Origin: Alphaproteobacteria bacterium 46_93_T64
Lineage (GTDB): Bacteria; Pseudomonadota; Alphaproteobacteria; Sneathiellales; Sneathiellaceae
Length of the DNA stretch: 64,000 nt
Direction of reading: 5' to 3'
Assembly (NCBI GenBank): GCA_002163135.1
Contig: MAAN01000035.1
Coordinates: 1-64,000, forward strand
A program made the position numbers and the translations under genes. Shown one piece after another: positions 8,189 through 17,621 of the stretch (its first letter is position 1; each line of letters begins with the position of its first letter). The notes under the pieces are model-generated. The model had not been told where the DNA came from and searched no databases. It saw nothing but the letters and a program-made list of their open reading frames with translations.

Positions 8189-9868
8189 TCAGTTCGCACC
8201 TTCAAGTAATCGCCGTGCGATCACCTGCGCCTGAATTTCACCGGCACCTTCAAAAATATTGAGGATACGCGCATCACACAGAACGCGACTAATTGGGTAT
8301 TCCAGTGCGAAACCATTGCCGCCGTGAATTTGCAGCGCATTATCTGCAGCACTCCAGGCAACACGAGCGCCAAGCAACTTGGCCATACCGGCCTCAAGAT
8401 CGCAGCGACGACCTTCATCTTTTGCACGGGCGGATGCATATGTCAGCTGACGTGCCATCATAATTTCCACAGACATCCATGCCAATTTTCCGGCAACACG
8501 TGGAAATTCAATGATCGGGCGTGAGAACTGGATGCGATCCAGTGCATAACGAAGACCAAGCTCCATCGCATTTTGTGCAACACCGAGAGCACGTGCCGCT
8601 GTTTGAATACGGGCGCTTTCAAAAGTTTGCATTAGTTGTTTAAAGCCATTGCCTTCTTCTTCACCGAGCAAGTTTTCAGCTTTCACTTCAAACCCATCAA
8701 AACCCAGCTCATATTCCTTCATCCCGCGGTATCCAAGAACTTCAATCTCTCCGCCGGTCATGCCGTCAGTTGGGAAGTCTTCTTCCTCTGTCATATGCTG
8801 TTTTTCAGCAAGGAACATGGACAGACCCTTATATCCCGGTTCATCAGAATTAGTGCGGGCGAGTAACGTCATGACATCGGCACGGGCAGCATGGGTGATC
8901 CATGTTTTATTCCCCGTAATCTTGTAGACATCACCGTCTTTCACCGCACGCGTCCGCAAGGATGCCAAATCGGAACCTGTATTGGGTTCTGTAAACACGG
9001 CAGTTGGCAAAATTGCCCCCGTCGCAATTTGCGGCAGCCATTTATCCTTTTGTGCCTGCGTGCCGCCGGTGAGTATTAGCTCAGCCGCAATCTCGGAACG
9101 GGTCCCAAGGGAGCCCACACCAATATAGCCGCGCGATAGTTCTTCAGAAACCACACACATGGACATTTTGCCGAGGCCAAGACCGTCATATTCCTCGGGA
9201 ACCGTCAGACCAAACACACCTAGTTCAGACATTTTGTCCACGATCGGGCGCGGGATTAGCTCATCCTTCAAATGCCACTCATGGGCATAGGGCATCACTT
9301 CCTCGTCCGCAAAGCGGCGGAACTGATCGCGGATCATTCTATATGTTTCGTCAAGGCACGGATCACCGAAATGTCCAGTATCCATCCCGTCAGCCACCAA
9401 CACAGCAATGCGTTCACGGACAGCTGATGTATAACCGGCCTCAATCAAACTATTTACAGCAGGAGTTCTAAACGCCGTCATGACCTCAGGTGCCACACGC
9501 AAATCTGCAGGACGAATAATCTCGCCAAGTGTCATTGGAATGCCGCCTTGCAGCTGGCTCAGGTATTCAGCGAAACCGGCTTGCAACATAAGCTGTTCAA
9601 GCTCACCAAGTTTCCCCTCAGCGCTCAGGCTCCGGGTCCACTTCAGGGTCTCTTTTAGAGTTTCTACATAGGTTACCAACCACGCCAAACCATGGGTGGC
9701 ATATTGGTTTTGTTCAACAAGCTTCGCACTGATGCGGCCGTTATCGGCCCGTGTGAATGCGGCAACGCTGTTGATTGCCTGCTGCTTCAACATTTCAGCA
9801 GCTTGCAAAGCATCTTCGCAAAGAGCATCAAGCCCTTCAAGTACTAGGGAGCTATTATCGTCGGTCAT
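8189..9868 (-). CDS. mcd: (2S)-methylsuccinyl-CoA dehydrogenase
   Basis: Flavin-dependent oxidation of (2S)-methylsuccinyl-CoA to mesaconyl-CoA in the ethylmalonyl-CoA pathway. At 559 residues it is longer than ordinary acyl-CoA dehydrogenases because of an extra N-terminal helical domain of about 150 residues, a known feature of Mcd. The ACAD core begins near residue 160 (RERIAVLVADGMDTGHFGDP). It contains the FAD/substrate motifs AVFTEPNTGSDLASLRTRA and KTWITHAARADVMTLLART, plus the C-terminal QIHGGNGFALEYPISRVLCD. It is 61 bp downstream of ccr on the same strand and shares the pathway with ecm across the divergent promoter. Electrons should pass to the ETF encoded at 1.9-3.5 kb. Confidence 0.93.
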   Translation of the reverse strand: MTDDNSSLVLEGLDALCEDALQAAEMLKQQAINSVAAFTRADNGRISAKLVEQNQYATHGLAWLVTYVETLKETLKWTRSLSAEGKLGELEQLMLQAGFAEYLSQLQGGIPMTLGEIIRPADLRVAPEVMTAFRTPAVNSLIEAGYTSAVRERIAVLVADGMDTGHFGDPCLDETYRMIRDQFRRFADEEVMPYAHEWHLKDELIPRPIVDKMSELGVFGLTVPEEYDGLGLGKMSMCVVSEELSRGYIGVGSLGTRSEIAAELILTGGTQAQKDKWLPQIATGAILPTAVFTEPNTGSDLASLRTRAVKDGDVYKITGNKTWITHAARADVMTLLARTNSDEPGYKGLSMFLAEKQHMTEEEDFPTDGMTGGEIEVLGYRGMKEYELGFDGFEVKAENLLGEEEGNGFKQLMQTFESARIQTAARALGVAQNAMELGLRYALDRIQFSRPIIEFPRVAGKLAWMSVEIMMARQLTYASARAKDEGRRCDLEAGMAKLLGARVAWSAADNALQIHGGNGFALEYPISRVLCDARILNIFEGAGEIQAQVIARRLLEGAN

Positions 9869-9929
9869 TTATTCACTACGCTTTTGTTATTATCGTTGGG
9901 ATATCTACAAAGGAAACGGACCGGAACTC

Positions 9930-11234
9930 CTAAGAGTTTCCGGCTTCCATTGCATCTTCCAGAGTCCGCAGACCTGGATACTTGGCAGATACCAGGACGG
10001 CCATGTTACCCGGTTTATGCTCATTATTCTGCATTTTTGTATGGGCACGTGGAATATCTTCCCAAGCGAACACTTCAGACATGCACGGATCAATACGACG
10101 TTCGATAACCAATTTGTTTGCCTGCGTTGCCTGTTTCAGGTTGGCAAAGTGACTTCCTTGAATACGTTTTTGGCGCATCCAGACAAAACGGGCATCCATT
10201 GTCAGGTTAAATCCAGTTGTCCCAGCGCAGAAAACAACCATGCCACCGCGCTTCACCACATTACAGGAAACAGGGAATGTTTTTTCGCCCGGATGTTCAA
10301 AGACAAAATCAACATCATTGCCTTTACCTGTAATTTCCCAAATCGCCTTACCAAACTCACGCGTTTTTTTCATGTAGGCGCCAAAATCATCGCCGTTCAC
10401 TGTTGGCAATTGGCCCCAACAATCAAAATTATTACGATTGATCACGCCTTTTGCACCCAATGACATCACAAAATCGCGCTTTGACTCGTCGGAAATAACG
10501 CCAATAGCGTTAGCACCAGCCGCGGCACATATTTGAACAGCCATAGATCCAAGGCCGCCTGAGGCACCCCAAATTAGAACATTATGACCAGGACGCAAGA
10601 TATGGGGGCGATGACCAAACAACATGCGGTAAGCCGTCGCAAGTGTCAGCGTATAGCAGGCGCTTTCTTCCCATGTCAGATGCTTAGGCCGTGACATTAG
10701 TTGCCGATCCTGAACCCTTGCGAACTGCGCGAAAGAGCCATCAGGCGTCTCATATCCCCAGATCCGCTGAGAAGGGGAGAACATTGGGTCGCCGCCGTTA
10801 CATTCTTCATCGTCACCGTCGTCCTGATTACAATGGACAACGACTTCATCTCCGACTTTAAAGCGGGTAACTTTACTGCCAACAGCATAAACGATGCCAG
10901 ACGCATCCGAACCTGCAATGTGGTAGGGCTCTTTATGAACATCAAAAACGGAAATCGGCTCGCCCAACGCTGCCCACACACCATTGTAATTGACACCTGC
11001 GGCCATGACCAAAATAAGCACATCGTGCGAATCTAGCTTGGGTGTATCAACGACCTCAACTATCATGGCGTCTTCCGGGTTGCCATGGCGTTCGCGGCGA
11101 ATAGCCCATGCGTACATTTTTGAGGGGACATGACCCACGGGTGGAATTTCACCAACTTCGTACAAATCTTTGAGCGGGGCGCTCGAACTTGGTTCAGTGT
11201 TTTCAGTCGGGGTTGCAGCTTCACTCGTAGACAT
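9930..11234 (-). CDS. ccr: Crotonyl-CoA carboxylase/reductase
   Basis: NADPH-dependent reductive carboxylation of crotonyl-CoA to ethylmalonyl-CoA, the key step of the ethylmalonyl-CoA pathway. It is a medium-chain dehydrogenase-fold protein. The N-terminal YAWAIRRERHGNPEDAMIVE and the GVNYNGVWAALGEP block are typical of Ccr. A nucleotide motif GASGGLGSMAVQICAAAGA and a FVFEHPGEKTFP motif follow. The Asn in VNYNGVWA and the His in FEHPG match CO2-pocket residues known from characterised Ccr. The frame extends to 11255, but the Met at 11234 has a GAGGAAGAG ribosome site, so it is chosen (434 aa). It is divergent from ecm over a 247-bp promoter region. Confidence 0.95.
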   Translation of the reverse strand: MSTSEAATPTENTEPSSSAPLKDLYEVGEIPPVGHVPSKMYAWAIRRERHGNPEDAMIVEVVDTPKLDSHDVLILVMAAGVNYNGVWAALGEPISVFDVHKEPYHIAGSDASGIVYAVGSKVTRFKVGDEVVVHCNQDDGDDEECNGGDPMFSPSQRIWGYETPDGSFAQFARVQDRQLMSRPKHLTWEESACYTLTLATAYRMLFGHRPHILRPGHNVLIWGASGGLGSMAVQICAAAGANAIGVISDESKRDFVMSLGAKGVINRNNFDCWGQLPTVNGDDFGAYMKKTREFGKAIWEITGKGNDVDFVFEHPGEKTFPVSCNVVKRGGMVVFCAGTTGFNLTMDARFVWMRQKRIQGSHFANLKQATQANKLVIERRIDPCMSEVFAWEDIPRAHTKMQNNEHKPGNMAVLVSAKYPGLRTLEDAMEAGNS

Positions 11235-11481
11235 AAGAACTCTTCCTCTTCTCAAACAAACACGGTATTGGGCTTATTCATTGCCCATTTTTATGGGTTT
11301 TACCGCAGCGCATCATTTTTTCGTCGCCAAATCAATCTTCGGCGCTAATAATAGGAAGATTACAAGCCTTAAACGGCAAAGCAAGTTTTTTTTGCACTGC
11401 AGCACAAAGTTATGATATTACCAACGAAGAACAAAATAAGAAACATGTGGCTGTTTGCGTACGTAAAGACGAAAGATTATT

Positions 11482-13494
11482 ATGAGCGACAACAAAGAAA
11501 AATCTCAACACCCAACACCCGCGGTGAAAAAAGACAGACCTTGGCTCTTTCGAACCTACTCTGGCCATTCCTCGGCGGAAGCATCGAACGAGCTTTACAA
11601 AACCAACCTGGGTAAAGGGCAAACTGGTCTTTCTGTGGCTTTCGATTTGCCAACACAAACGGGTTATGATTCGGATCATGTACTTGCAAAAGGCGAAGTG
11701 GGCAAGGTCGGCGTCCCAATTTGCCATCTAGGGGACATGCGAACTTTGTTCGATGGCATTCCCCTTGAGAAAATGAACACTTCCATGACCATTAATGCCA
11801 CCTCCGCGTGGCTGTTGGCTCTATATGTTGCCGTGGCAGAAGAGCAAGGTGCTGATCGAAAATCCCTACAAGGCACAGTGCAAAACGACATCATCAAAGA
11901 ATACCTATCTCGCGGAACTTACATATTCCCACCAGCCCCGAGCATGAAATTGATCACAGATGTGGTGAGTTTCACGTATCAGGAAGTGCCTAAATGGAAC
12001 CCAACCAATGTTTGCTCCTATCACTTGCAAGAAGCAGGGGCTACACCGGTACAGGAGCTTTCCTTTGCTCTTGCCACGGCTATTTCGGTGTTGGATGCAG
12101 TACAGGAATCAGGGCAAATTAGCGCTGAAGACTTTCCGGCAGCCACAGGTCGCATTAGCTTTTTCGTGAATGCAGGTATTCGTTTCATAACCGAAATGTG
12201 TAAAATGCGCGCCTTTGTGGATCTCTGGGATGAAATCTTGCTGGAGCGTTACAAGGTTGAGAACGAGAAATTCCGCCGTTTCCGCTATGGCGTTCAGGTA
12301 AACTCATTAGGCCTTACGGAACAGCAACCTGAAAACAATGTCTACCGGATCCTGCTTGAAATGTTGGCCGTGACACTTTCCAAGAATGCCCGCGCCCGCG
12401 CGGTGCAGCTTCCGGCATGGAACGAAGCGCTTGGACTTCCCCGCCCTTGGGACCAACAATGGTCATTGCGTCTGCAGCAAATCGTCGCATTTGAAACGGA
12501 TCTTCTGGAATATGGGGATATTTTCGAAGGATCCGTGGAAATTGACCGAAAAGTAGAAGAATTAAAGACCGCCGCCCGAGAAGAGCTGGCGCATATTGAA
12601 AAACTGGGTGGCGCAGTTGCAGCAGTCGAATCAGGTTATTTAAAAGAACAACTGGTTCGTTCCAATACAAACCGTGTGCAAGCGGTGATCTCTGGTGCTC
12701 TTCCGGTCATTGGGGTGAATAAGTTTACAGAAAGCACGCCCTCTCCGCTCGTCCAAGAAGGGGACGGCGGCATAATGACAGTGGACCCAGAGGCCGAATC
12801 CCAGCAAATTGAACGACTGCAAAACTGGCGGGCAGCTCGGAACCAGGTCAAAGTTGAGAAGGCTCTTAAAGATTTAAAAGCTGCCGCAACAAACGGCGAC
12901 AACATCATGCCTGCATCAATTGCAGCTGCAAAAGCGGGCGTCACCACTGGTGAATGGTCAGAAACACTTCGCTCTATTTTCGGTGAATATCGCGCCCCAA
13001 CTGGCGTCAGCAGTGCAGCGTCCAACAACACAGGCGACGATAATGATGAACTTCGAGCAAAAGTTAGTGATGCAGCAAAGATTATGGGCCGCCCGCTTAA
13101 AGTTCTTGTTGGGAAGCCTGGTCTTGATGGCCATTCAAACGGTGCGGAGCAAATCGCCGTAGCGGCTCGCGATAGCGGCATGGAAGTTGTTTACGAAGGC
13201 ATTCGCTTAACACCTCAGCAAATTGTTAAGGCCGCGCAAAGCGAAAATGTCCATGTTGTTGGTCTGTCGATCTTGTCCGGATCCCATATTTCGCTAGCAA
13301 CCGATGTTGTCGAAAAACTGAAAGCAGCCGGTCTCTCACACATTCCCGTGGTCGTCGGCGGCATCATTCCGCCTGAGGATGCTGAAGCCCTCAAGGCGAA
13401 AGGCGTTTCTGCGGTTTACACCCCAAAAGACTTCCATATGAATGACATCATGTCAGACATGATTGATATCATTGTAGAGAGCGACAACAAATAA
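11482..13494 (+). CDS. ecm: Ethylmalonyl-CoA mutase (MeaA type)
   Basis: Adenosylcobalamin-dependent rearrangement of ethylmalonyl-CoA to methylsuccinyl-CoA. The 670-residue single chain combines the mutase barrel and the C-terminal B12 domain. The barrel contains KGQTGLSVAFDLPTQTGYDS and MNTSMTINATSAWLLALY, and the HLQEAGATPVQELSFALATA stretch. The B12 domain, from about residue 540, has the cobalamin-ligand motif LDGHSNGAEQIA (DxHxxG) followed by GLSILSGSHISL and VVVGGIIPPEDA. It is shorter than methylmalonyl-CoA mutase and matches MeaA in length. It is transcribed away from ccr-mcd, so one intergenic region can control all three enzymes. Confidence 0.95.
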   Translation: MSDNKEKSQHPTPAVKKDRPWLFRTYSGHSSAEASNELYKTNLGKGQTGLSVAFDLPTQTGYDSDHVLAKGEVGKVGVPICHLGDMRTLFDGIPLEKMNTSMTINATSAWLLALYVAVAEEQGADRKSLQGTVQNDIIKEYLSRGTYIFPPAPSMKLITDVVSFTYQEVPKWNPTNVCSYHLQEAGATPVQELSFALATAISVLDAVQESGQISAEDFPAATGRISFFVNAGIRFITEMCKMRAFVDLWDEILLERYKVENEKFRRFRYGVQVNSLGLTEQQPENNVYRILLEMLAVTLSKNARARAVQLPAWNEALGLPRPWDQQWSLRLQQIVAFETDLLEYGDIFEGSVEIDRKVEELKTAAREELAHIEKLGGAVAAVESGYLKEQLVRSNTNRVQAVISGALPVIGVNKFTESTPSPLVQEGDGGIMTVDPEAESQQIERLQNWRAARNQVKVEKALKDLKAAATNGDNIMPASIAAAKAGVTTGEWSETLRSIFGEYRAPTGVSSAASNNTGDDNDELRAKVSDAAKIMGRPLKVLVGKPGLDGHSNGAEQIAVAARDSGMEVVYEGIRLTPQQIVKAAQSENVHVVGLSILSGSHISLATDVVEKLKAAGLSHIPVVVGGIIPPEDAEALKAKGVSAVYTPKDFHMNDIMSDMIDIIVESDNK

Positions 13495-13508
13495 AGGAGA
13501 TCGTTTTT

Positions 13509-13904
13509 CTACGGCAGTAGTAGAACGATGGCACCCACCAATAATAGGACGAGCGTTACTGTTGCGGCACCTTGCCGTGACAGTCGCTTCCATTTTGGAG
13601 CACCCCGCCCATCAAAAAGCGCCAGTGGATGAACGATCCGCGCTATGATGAAGGCACCACCATATGCATGCAACCAGTAGGCAGCAACGCCTTGAATTTC
13701 CATCAAAAACAGCATGACGAGGATAATCGGTGCGTATTCGATAAGATTGCCAAATCCCCGAATTACGATCCCAACGTCCCCTTTACCGCCATCGCCAAGG
13801 GAGACACGATGTTTGACACGCATACTGGATACTCGCAAAGAAAGCACCAGCATAATCAAAGCAGTAAACCCAACATAAAGGGGCGTAATCGAAACAGAAA
13901 TCAT
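13509..13904 (-). CDS. MAPEG family membrane protein
   Basis: A 131-residue protein with four hydrophobic helices. The MAPEG signature is visible in the loop and second helix: RVKHRVSLGDGGKGDVGIVIRG followed by GNLIEYAPIILVMLFLME. The terminal helices contain IARIVHPLALF and a C-terminal LLLVGAIVLLLP. MAPEG proteins include glutathione transferases and related uncharacterised bacterial proteins; no specific activity can be given. It is convergent with ecm, 14 bp apart, and follows gluQ on the opposite side. Confidence 0.88.
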   Translation of the reverse strand: MISVSITPLYVGFTALIMLVLSLRVSSMRVKHRVSLGDGGKGDVGIVIRGFGNLIEYAPIILVMLFLMEIQGVAAYWLHAYGGAFIIARIVHPLALFDGRGAPKWKRLSRQGAATVTLVLLLVGAIVLLLP

Positions 13905-13926
13905 GGAGTAGACCTTTGCGTTCTAG

Positions 13927-14775
13927 TTATATTTTGAAGCCAATTAATTTTCTAACATCTTCTTGGGAATACCCATTTCCACGAATATCCTGCAACGTTA
14001 CAGATTTATCTCGCTTAGCAAGCCGCCTCCCCTTCATATCGGAGACTAATCCATGATGAAAATAGTTCGGGGTGGGCAAATCCAGAAGATGTTGCAATAA
14101 CCGATGTAAGTGGGTCGCACCGAATAGATCCTGCCCACGAACAACCAAATTTACACCTTGAAACGCATCATCAAGTGTCACTGCTAAATGATAACTAGTT
14201 GGTGTTTCCTTACGTGCTAATACTGCGTCCCCAAACTTTACCGGATCGCATTGGATGACACCTTTATCCAGTTCTCTGAAAAATAACTGTGTTACGTCCA
14301 CTTCCTTAAGAGCTGCACTCATATCCAATCGAAGGGCGTAGGGTTTCTCTTTTGCGAAATTCTCATCCCGCTGTTTATTGGATAAGGACCGGCAGGTCCC
14401 GGGATAGAGAGGACCTTCAGATCCATGCGGCGCTGAATGACTGGCGGCTATTTCAGCGGCTATCTCTCTTCGCGTACAAAAGCAGGGATAGATGAGACCT
14501 CTCTCAAACAAGCGATCAAGAACTACTTCGTAATCGTCCATATGCTCGCTTTGTTTGCGAATGGGTTTTTCCCATTTAAGCCCGAGCCAGTTCAAATCCT
14601 CGTAAATCGCCTCCTCAAACTCAGGCCGGCAGCGAGTTTGATCAATATCTTCCATGCGAAGTAAGAATCGTCCGCCTGCTTCTATTGCCTTATTCCAGGC
14701 AAGCGTGGCTGAATAGGCATGTCCTACATGCAATAATCCGGTGGGGCTGGGCGCGAAGCGTGTAACTATGGTCAT
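13927..14775 (-). CDS. gluQ: Glutamyl-Q tRNA(Asp) synthetase
   Basis: Attaches glutamate to queuosine-34 of tRNA-Asp. It resembles the catalytic domain of glutamyl-tRNA synthetase without the anticodon-binding half (282 aa). The HIGH-type motif appears in RFAPSPTGLLHVGHAYSA at the N-terminus, the KMSKS equivalent in AKRDKSVTLQDI at the C-terminus. Zinc-site residues CFCTRRE and YPGTCR lie between. The frame extends to 14823, but the Met at 14775 begins the conserved TIVTRFAPSPTG and is chosen. Confidence 0.93.
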   Translation of the reverse strand: MTIVTRFAPSPTGLLHVGHAYSATLAWNKAIEAGGRFLLRMEDIDQTRCRPEFEEAIYEDLNWLGLKWEKPIRKQSEHMDDYEVVLDRLFERGLIYPCFCTRREIAAEIAASHSAPHGSEGPLYPGTCRSLSNKQRDENFAKEKPYALRLDMSAALKEVDVTQLFFRELDKGVIQCDPVKFGDAVLARKETPTSYHLAVTLDDAFQGVNLVVRGQDLFGATHLHRLLQHLLDLPTPNYFHHGLVSDMKGRRLAKRDKSVTLQDIRGNGYSQEDVRKLIGFKI

Positions 14776-14872
14776 ACTGTTACTTTTATCCAAGCAACGG
14801 ACAAAAAAGAACTTAAAAATCAAAAATTTATATTTGTTTTCTTGCTTAGGCCGATATGAATGACTAGCTTTA

Positions 14873-14888
14873 TTAATACTTTATTAAC
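14873..14888. promoter_or_regulatory. Possible CtrA-binding site
   Basis: TTAA-N7-TTAAC, the full consensus of the alphaproteobacterial cell-cycle regulator CtrA, ends 14 bp before the start of the S41 protease and lies between it and gluQ. One such 8-base match is expected by chance in a window of this size, so this is only a candidate. Confidence 0.3.
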
Positions 14889-14902
14889 TGTAGCGGTCGC
14901 CG

Positions 14903-16183
14903 ATGTTCAGAAAAACACTCATAATTGCAAACGTATTTATGCTGCTAACCGCCTGTACTTTGCCTTTTGCCAAAGACAGGGATATTGAGGGTGCACTTGA
15001 CCGGTTTGAACAAGCTTATGTAGAAAAATACGGAAAAATTGATCAAGTAGAAGTTGATCGCCAGATCCTTTCCGAGGCTCTAGTGCGCGTAAAAAACCGT
15101 TACGTGGATGAAATTGATCCGGGAAAACTTGTTGATGAAGCCGTAAAAGGTTTGAAGAGCGAAAGCGACAGCAAAGAGAAGCCGATAACTTTGGCATTAA
15201 ACTCCATGATGTCTTCGCTTGATTCTTATTCAGCCTATATGAGCCCGGAAAGTTACAAACGCTATCAAGATAATTTAGATGGTCGTTTCGTAGGTTTCGG
15301 TGTGCGCATTGAAATGCGTGACGGAAATCTTACTGTCATTACGCCGATCAAAGGGTCGCCAGCAGAAAAAGCCGGCATTCAGAGTAAAGACATTATTACC
15401 CATTTAGACGGGACACCTCTTGCAGGCCGCACTTTGATCGAGGCTGTTACATTCCTACGCGGACCTGAGGGCAGTCTTGCAGTTCTGACTATCCGCCGCG
15501 AGAACGTGACGACCCCTATAAAGTTGAGTTTGAAACGCAAAGCAGTGGACGTTGCTCAGGTTGAATATCGGGTTGATGGAGACGTTGGATATATCCGCAT
15601 TCCCTCTTTCAACAGAAAAACAGCTGGTAGTGTAAATGATGCCCTAAATCATTTTAATGACAATCTGGGCAATTCACTCTGCGGGGTTATTATCGATATG
15701 CGGAACAACCCGGGTGGGCTGGTAACATCAGCTGTAAGAGTGGCGGATCAATTCCTCGAAAAAGGAAATATTTTTGCCGCTGAAAATCGCGGCAAGAAAT
15801 TCTCCGCGGAAGATGCAGAAGCGGGAGATCATATTAACGGCCGCCCGATTATGATAATGCTGAACAAAGGATCTGCCTCAGCCGCTGAAATCGTGGCGGG
15901 AGCATTGCAAAATCAACACCGTGCCCAAATTTTTGGAGAGCAAAGCTATGGTAAAGGAACCATGCAGACGCTTTACAATCTTGATAATGGTGGCGGTCTT
16001 CGATTTACTACAGGCCGCTTTACGGCTGGGGGCGGCGCCTCCTTTAACGGCACGGGTCTAATACCTAATATCAAGGACAAGGCAGTAGAAAATGAAAACG
16101 AACTGGCGCCCATTGCCCGCGCTGGCCGTGCATTAGCTTGTAATCTGTCTGTTCAAACTGCAGCGGCGGCAATGACGAGGTAA
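14903..16183 (+). CDS. S41 family C-terminal processing protease, lipoprotein
   Basis: A 426-residue tail-specific serine protease, predicted to be attached to the periplasmic face of a membrane. The signal peptide ends in a lipobox (LLTAC, Cys at about residue 18). A PDZ domain spans roughly residues 125-210 (GRFVGFGVRIEMRDG, GSPAEKAGIQSKDIITHLDG). The peptidase domain has IDMRNNPGGL, the catalytic Ser region NKGSASAAEIVAGAL and the catalytic Lys region SYGKGTMQT. CtpA-type enzymes degrade or mature envelope proteins; the substrate here is unknown. The glycosylase gene begins 4 bp after its stop. Confidence 0.93.
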   Translation: MFRKTLIIANVFMLLTACTLPFAKDRDIEGALDRFEQAYVEKYGKIDQVEVDRQILSEALVRVKNRYVDEIDPGKLVDEAVKGLKSESDSKEKPITLALNSMMSSLDSYSAYMSPESYKRYQDNLDGRFVGFGVRIEMRDGNLTVITPIKGSPAEKAGIQSKDIITHLDGTPLAGRTLIEAVTFLRGPEGSLAVLTIRRENVTTPIKLSLKRKAVDVAQVEYRVDGDVGYIRIPSFNRKTAGSVNDALNHFNDNLGNSLCGVIIDMRNNPGGLVTSAVRVADQFLEKGNIFAAENRGKKFSAEDAEAGDHINGRPIMIMLNKGSASAAEIVAGALQNQHRAQIFGEQSYGKGTMQTLYNLDNGGGLRFTTGRFTAGGGASFNGTGLIPNIKDKAVENENELAPIARAGRALACNLSVQTAAAAMTR

Positions 16184-16187
16184 CATC

Positions 16188-16820
16188 ATGTCTTTGGATC
16201 ATACGGACGGACTACACTATCTAGAGAAAGCCGATACTGACTTCGCCCATGCACTGACGCTTATCTCACCATTACCTGATCGCATTCGCCCTGCGGGCTT
16301 CGAGCAACTTTGTAAGATCATTATTGAACAACAAGTATCCTTGGCTAGCGCTGCCGCAATTTGGCGACGGCTCATTGCTGCGGTTTCTCCGTTTACGCCT
16401 GAAAAAATGCTGGAACTCTCAGAGGAGCAATTGCGAGCAAGAGGCTTGGGACGCCATAAAGCACGCTACTGCCGTGCGTTAGCAAATGATATTATTAGCG
16501 GCACGCTGTCACTAGAAGCCCTGGACGAAATGAATGATGACGCTGCAATGTCGGCTCTTACCGAAGTTAAGGGAATTGGCCGATGGACCGCAGAAATATA
16601 CTTATTCAGCTGCCTTGGCCGCACAGACATTTGGCCTGCTGGCGATGTCGCATTGCAAGCTGCACTTCAGCATTTGAAAAAGCTGCCAACTCGACCAGGC
16701 GTTGCTGAAATGGACAAATTGGCGGAACCTCTCCGCCCTCACAGGACACTCGCAGCACAGATTCTTTGGCGCTACTACTCAGACGTTGTTCGCCCCTCAA
16801 GTGTTGACACAGACGATTAA
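16188..16820 (+). CDS. DNA-3-methyladenine glycosylase II family (AlkA-like)
   Basis: Base-excision repair glycosylase of the HhH-GPD superfamily, 210 residues, removing alkylated purines. The N-terminal CKIIIEQQVSLASAAAIWRR and the helix-hairpin-helix VKGIGRWTAEIYL are diagnostic. They are followed by the GD motif with the catalytic Asp in WPAGDVALQ. It is short compared with E. coli AlkA because the N-terminal beta domain is missing, which is common in alphaproteobacteria. It probably shares a transcript with the S41 protease gene just upstream. Confidence 0.9.
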   Translation: MSLDHTDGLHYLEKADTDFAHALTLISPLPDRIRPAGFEQLCKIIIEQQVSLASAAAIWRRLIAAVSPFTPEKMLELSEEQLRARGLGRHKARYCRALANDIISGTLSLEALDEMNDDAAMSALTEVKGIGRWTAEIYLFSCLGRTDIWPAGDVALQAALQHLKKLPTRPGVAEMDKLAEPLRPHRTLAAQILWRYYSDVVRPSSVDTDD

Positions 16821-16974
16821 CCAATTCGCATCGTAGGTACCGACAAACTAAGACATACGATATACGGTAGGTTTATATATATTTAACACAAAATACTGTA
16901 TTAGCGTTTGATTTTTTGCATAAGTAACGCCACACTGTTTGTATGAGCATCGCACAAACGAAGGCTTACAACCA

Positions 16975-17526
16975 ATGTTGGTACCAGCGGAAAAATTTCC
17001 GGCGCTAGTCCTAAACGCCGATTATCGCCCCCTCAGCTATTTCCCTCTTTCGCTGTGGTCATGGCAAGATGCGCTAAAATCGGTTTTTTTGGATCGTGTT
17101 GATATTATCTCGGAGTATGACCGCGTGGTTCACTCCACGAGTGTCGATATGCGGCTTCCCAGCGTGATATGTCTAAAGAGATATGTTAAGCGGAACAAGA
17201 AACCCGCATTTACACGCTTCAATCTCTTTTTACGAGACGGATTTACATGCCAATATTGCGATTCTCCAGAAGACTTGACCTTTGATCATGTGCTACCTCG
17301 CCGCCTTGGAGGCATGACAACTTGGGAAAACATTACGACGGCATGCGCGCCGTGCAACATGGCCAAAGGAGGACGCCTGACCCAAGAAGCCAGAATGTTT
17401 CCCAAAATAACACCGTTTATCCCGACACTCCAAAATCTGAATGAAAATGGGCGTTTATTCCCACCAAATTACCTGCATGAAAGCTGGCGAGACTTTTTAT
17501 ATTGGGATACAGAGTTGCTGGATTAA
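16975..17526 (+). CDS. HNH endonuclease family protein
   Basis: A 183-residue protein (195 if the in-frame TTG at 16939 is used). The C-terminal half holds a zinc-linked HNH domain: CQYC, then DHVLPRRLGG with the metal-binding Asp-His, an Asn in TTWENITTA, and a second CAPCN pair. The N-terminal half (PALVLNADYRPLSYFPLSLW) is the conserved region of the widespread bacterial HNH proteins of unknown physiological role. The ATG at 16975 begins close to the conserved region and has GAAGG about 10 nt upstream, so it is preferred. No intron, toxin or restriction partner lies nearby. Confidence 0.88.
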   Translation: MLVPAEKFPALVLNADYRPLSYFPLSLWSWQDALKSVFLDRVDIISEYDRVVHSTSVDMRLPSVICLKRYVKRNKKPAFTRFNLFLRDGFTCQYCDSPEDLTFDHVLPRRLGGMTTWENITTACAPCNMAKGGRLTQEARMFPKITPFIPTLQNLNENGRLFPPNYLHESWRDFLYWDTELLD

Positions 17527-17621
17527 AACTCACGCTTCTCCTCTCTTGCCTTTCCGCGAGGCAACAGGTAAGACAGAGACTAACAATTATCCTCGTTATT
17601 TTCCTTACAATGTGATTAGCA

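Noticed and set aside
16939-17526. HNH protein as homing endonuclease or defence nuclease
   Set aside because: It is the common stand-alone chromosomal HNH type; no intron, intein, methylase or antitoxin is adjacent.
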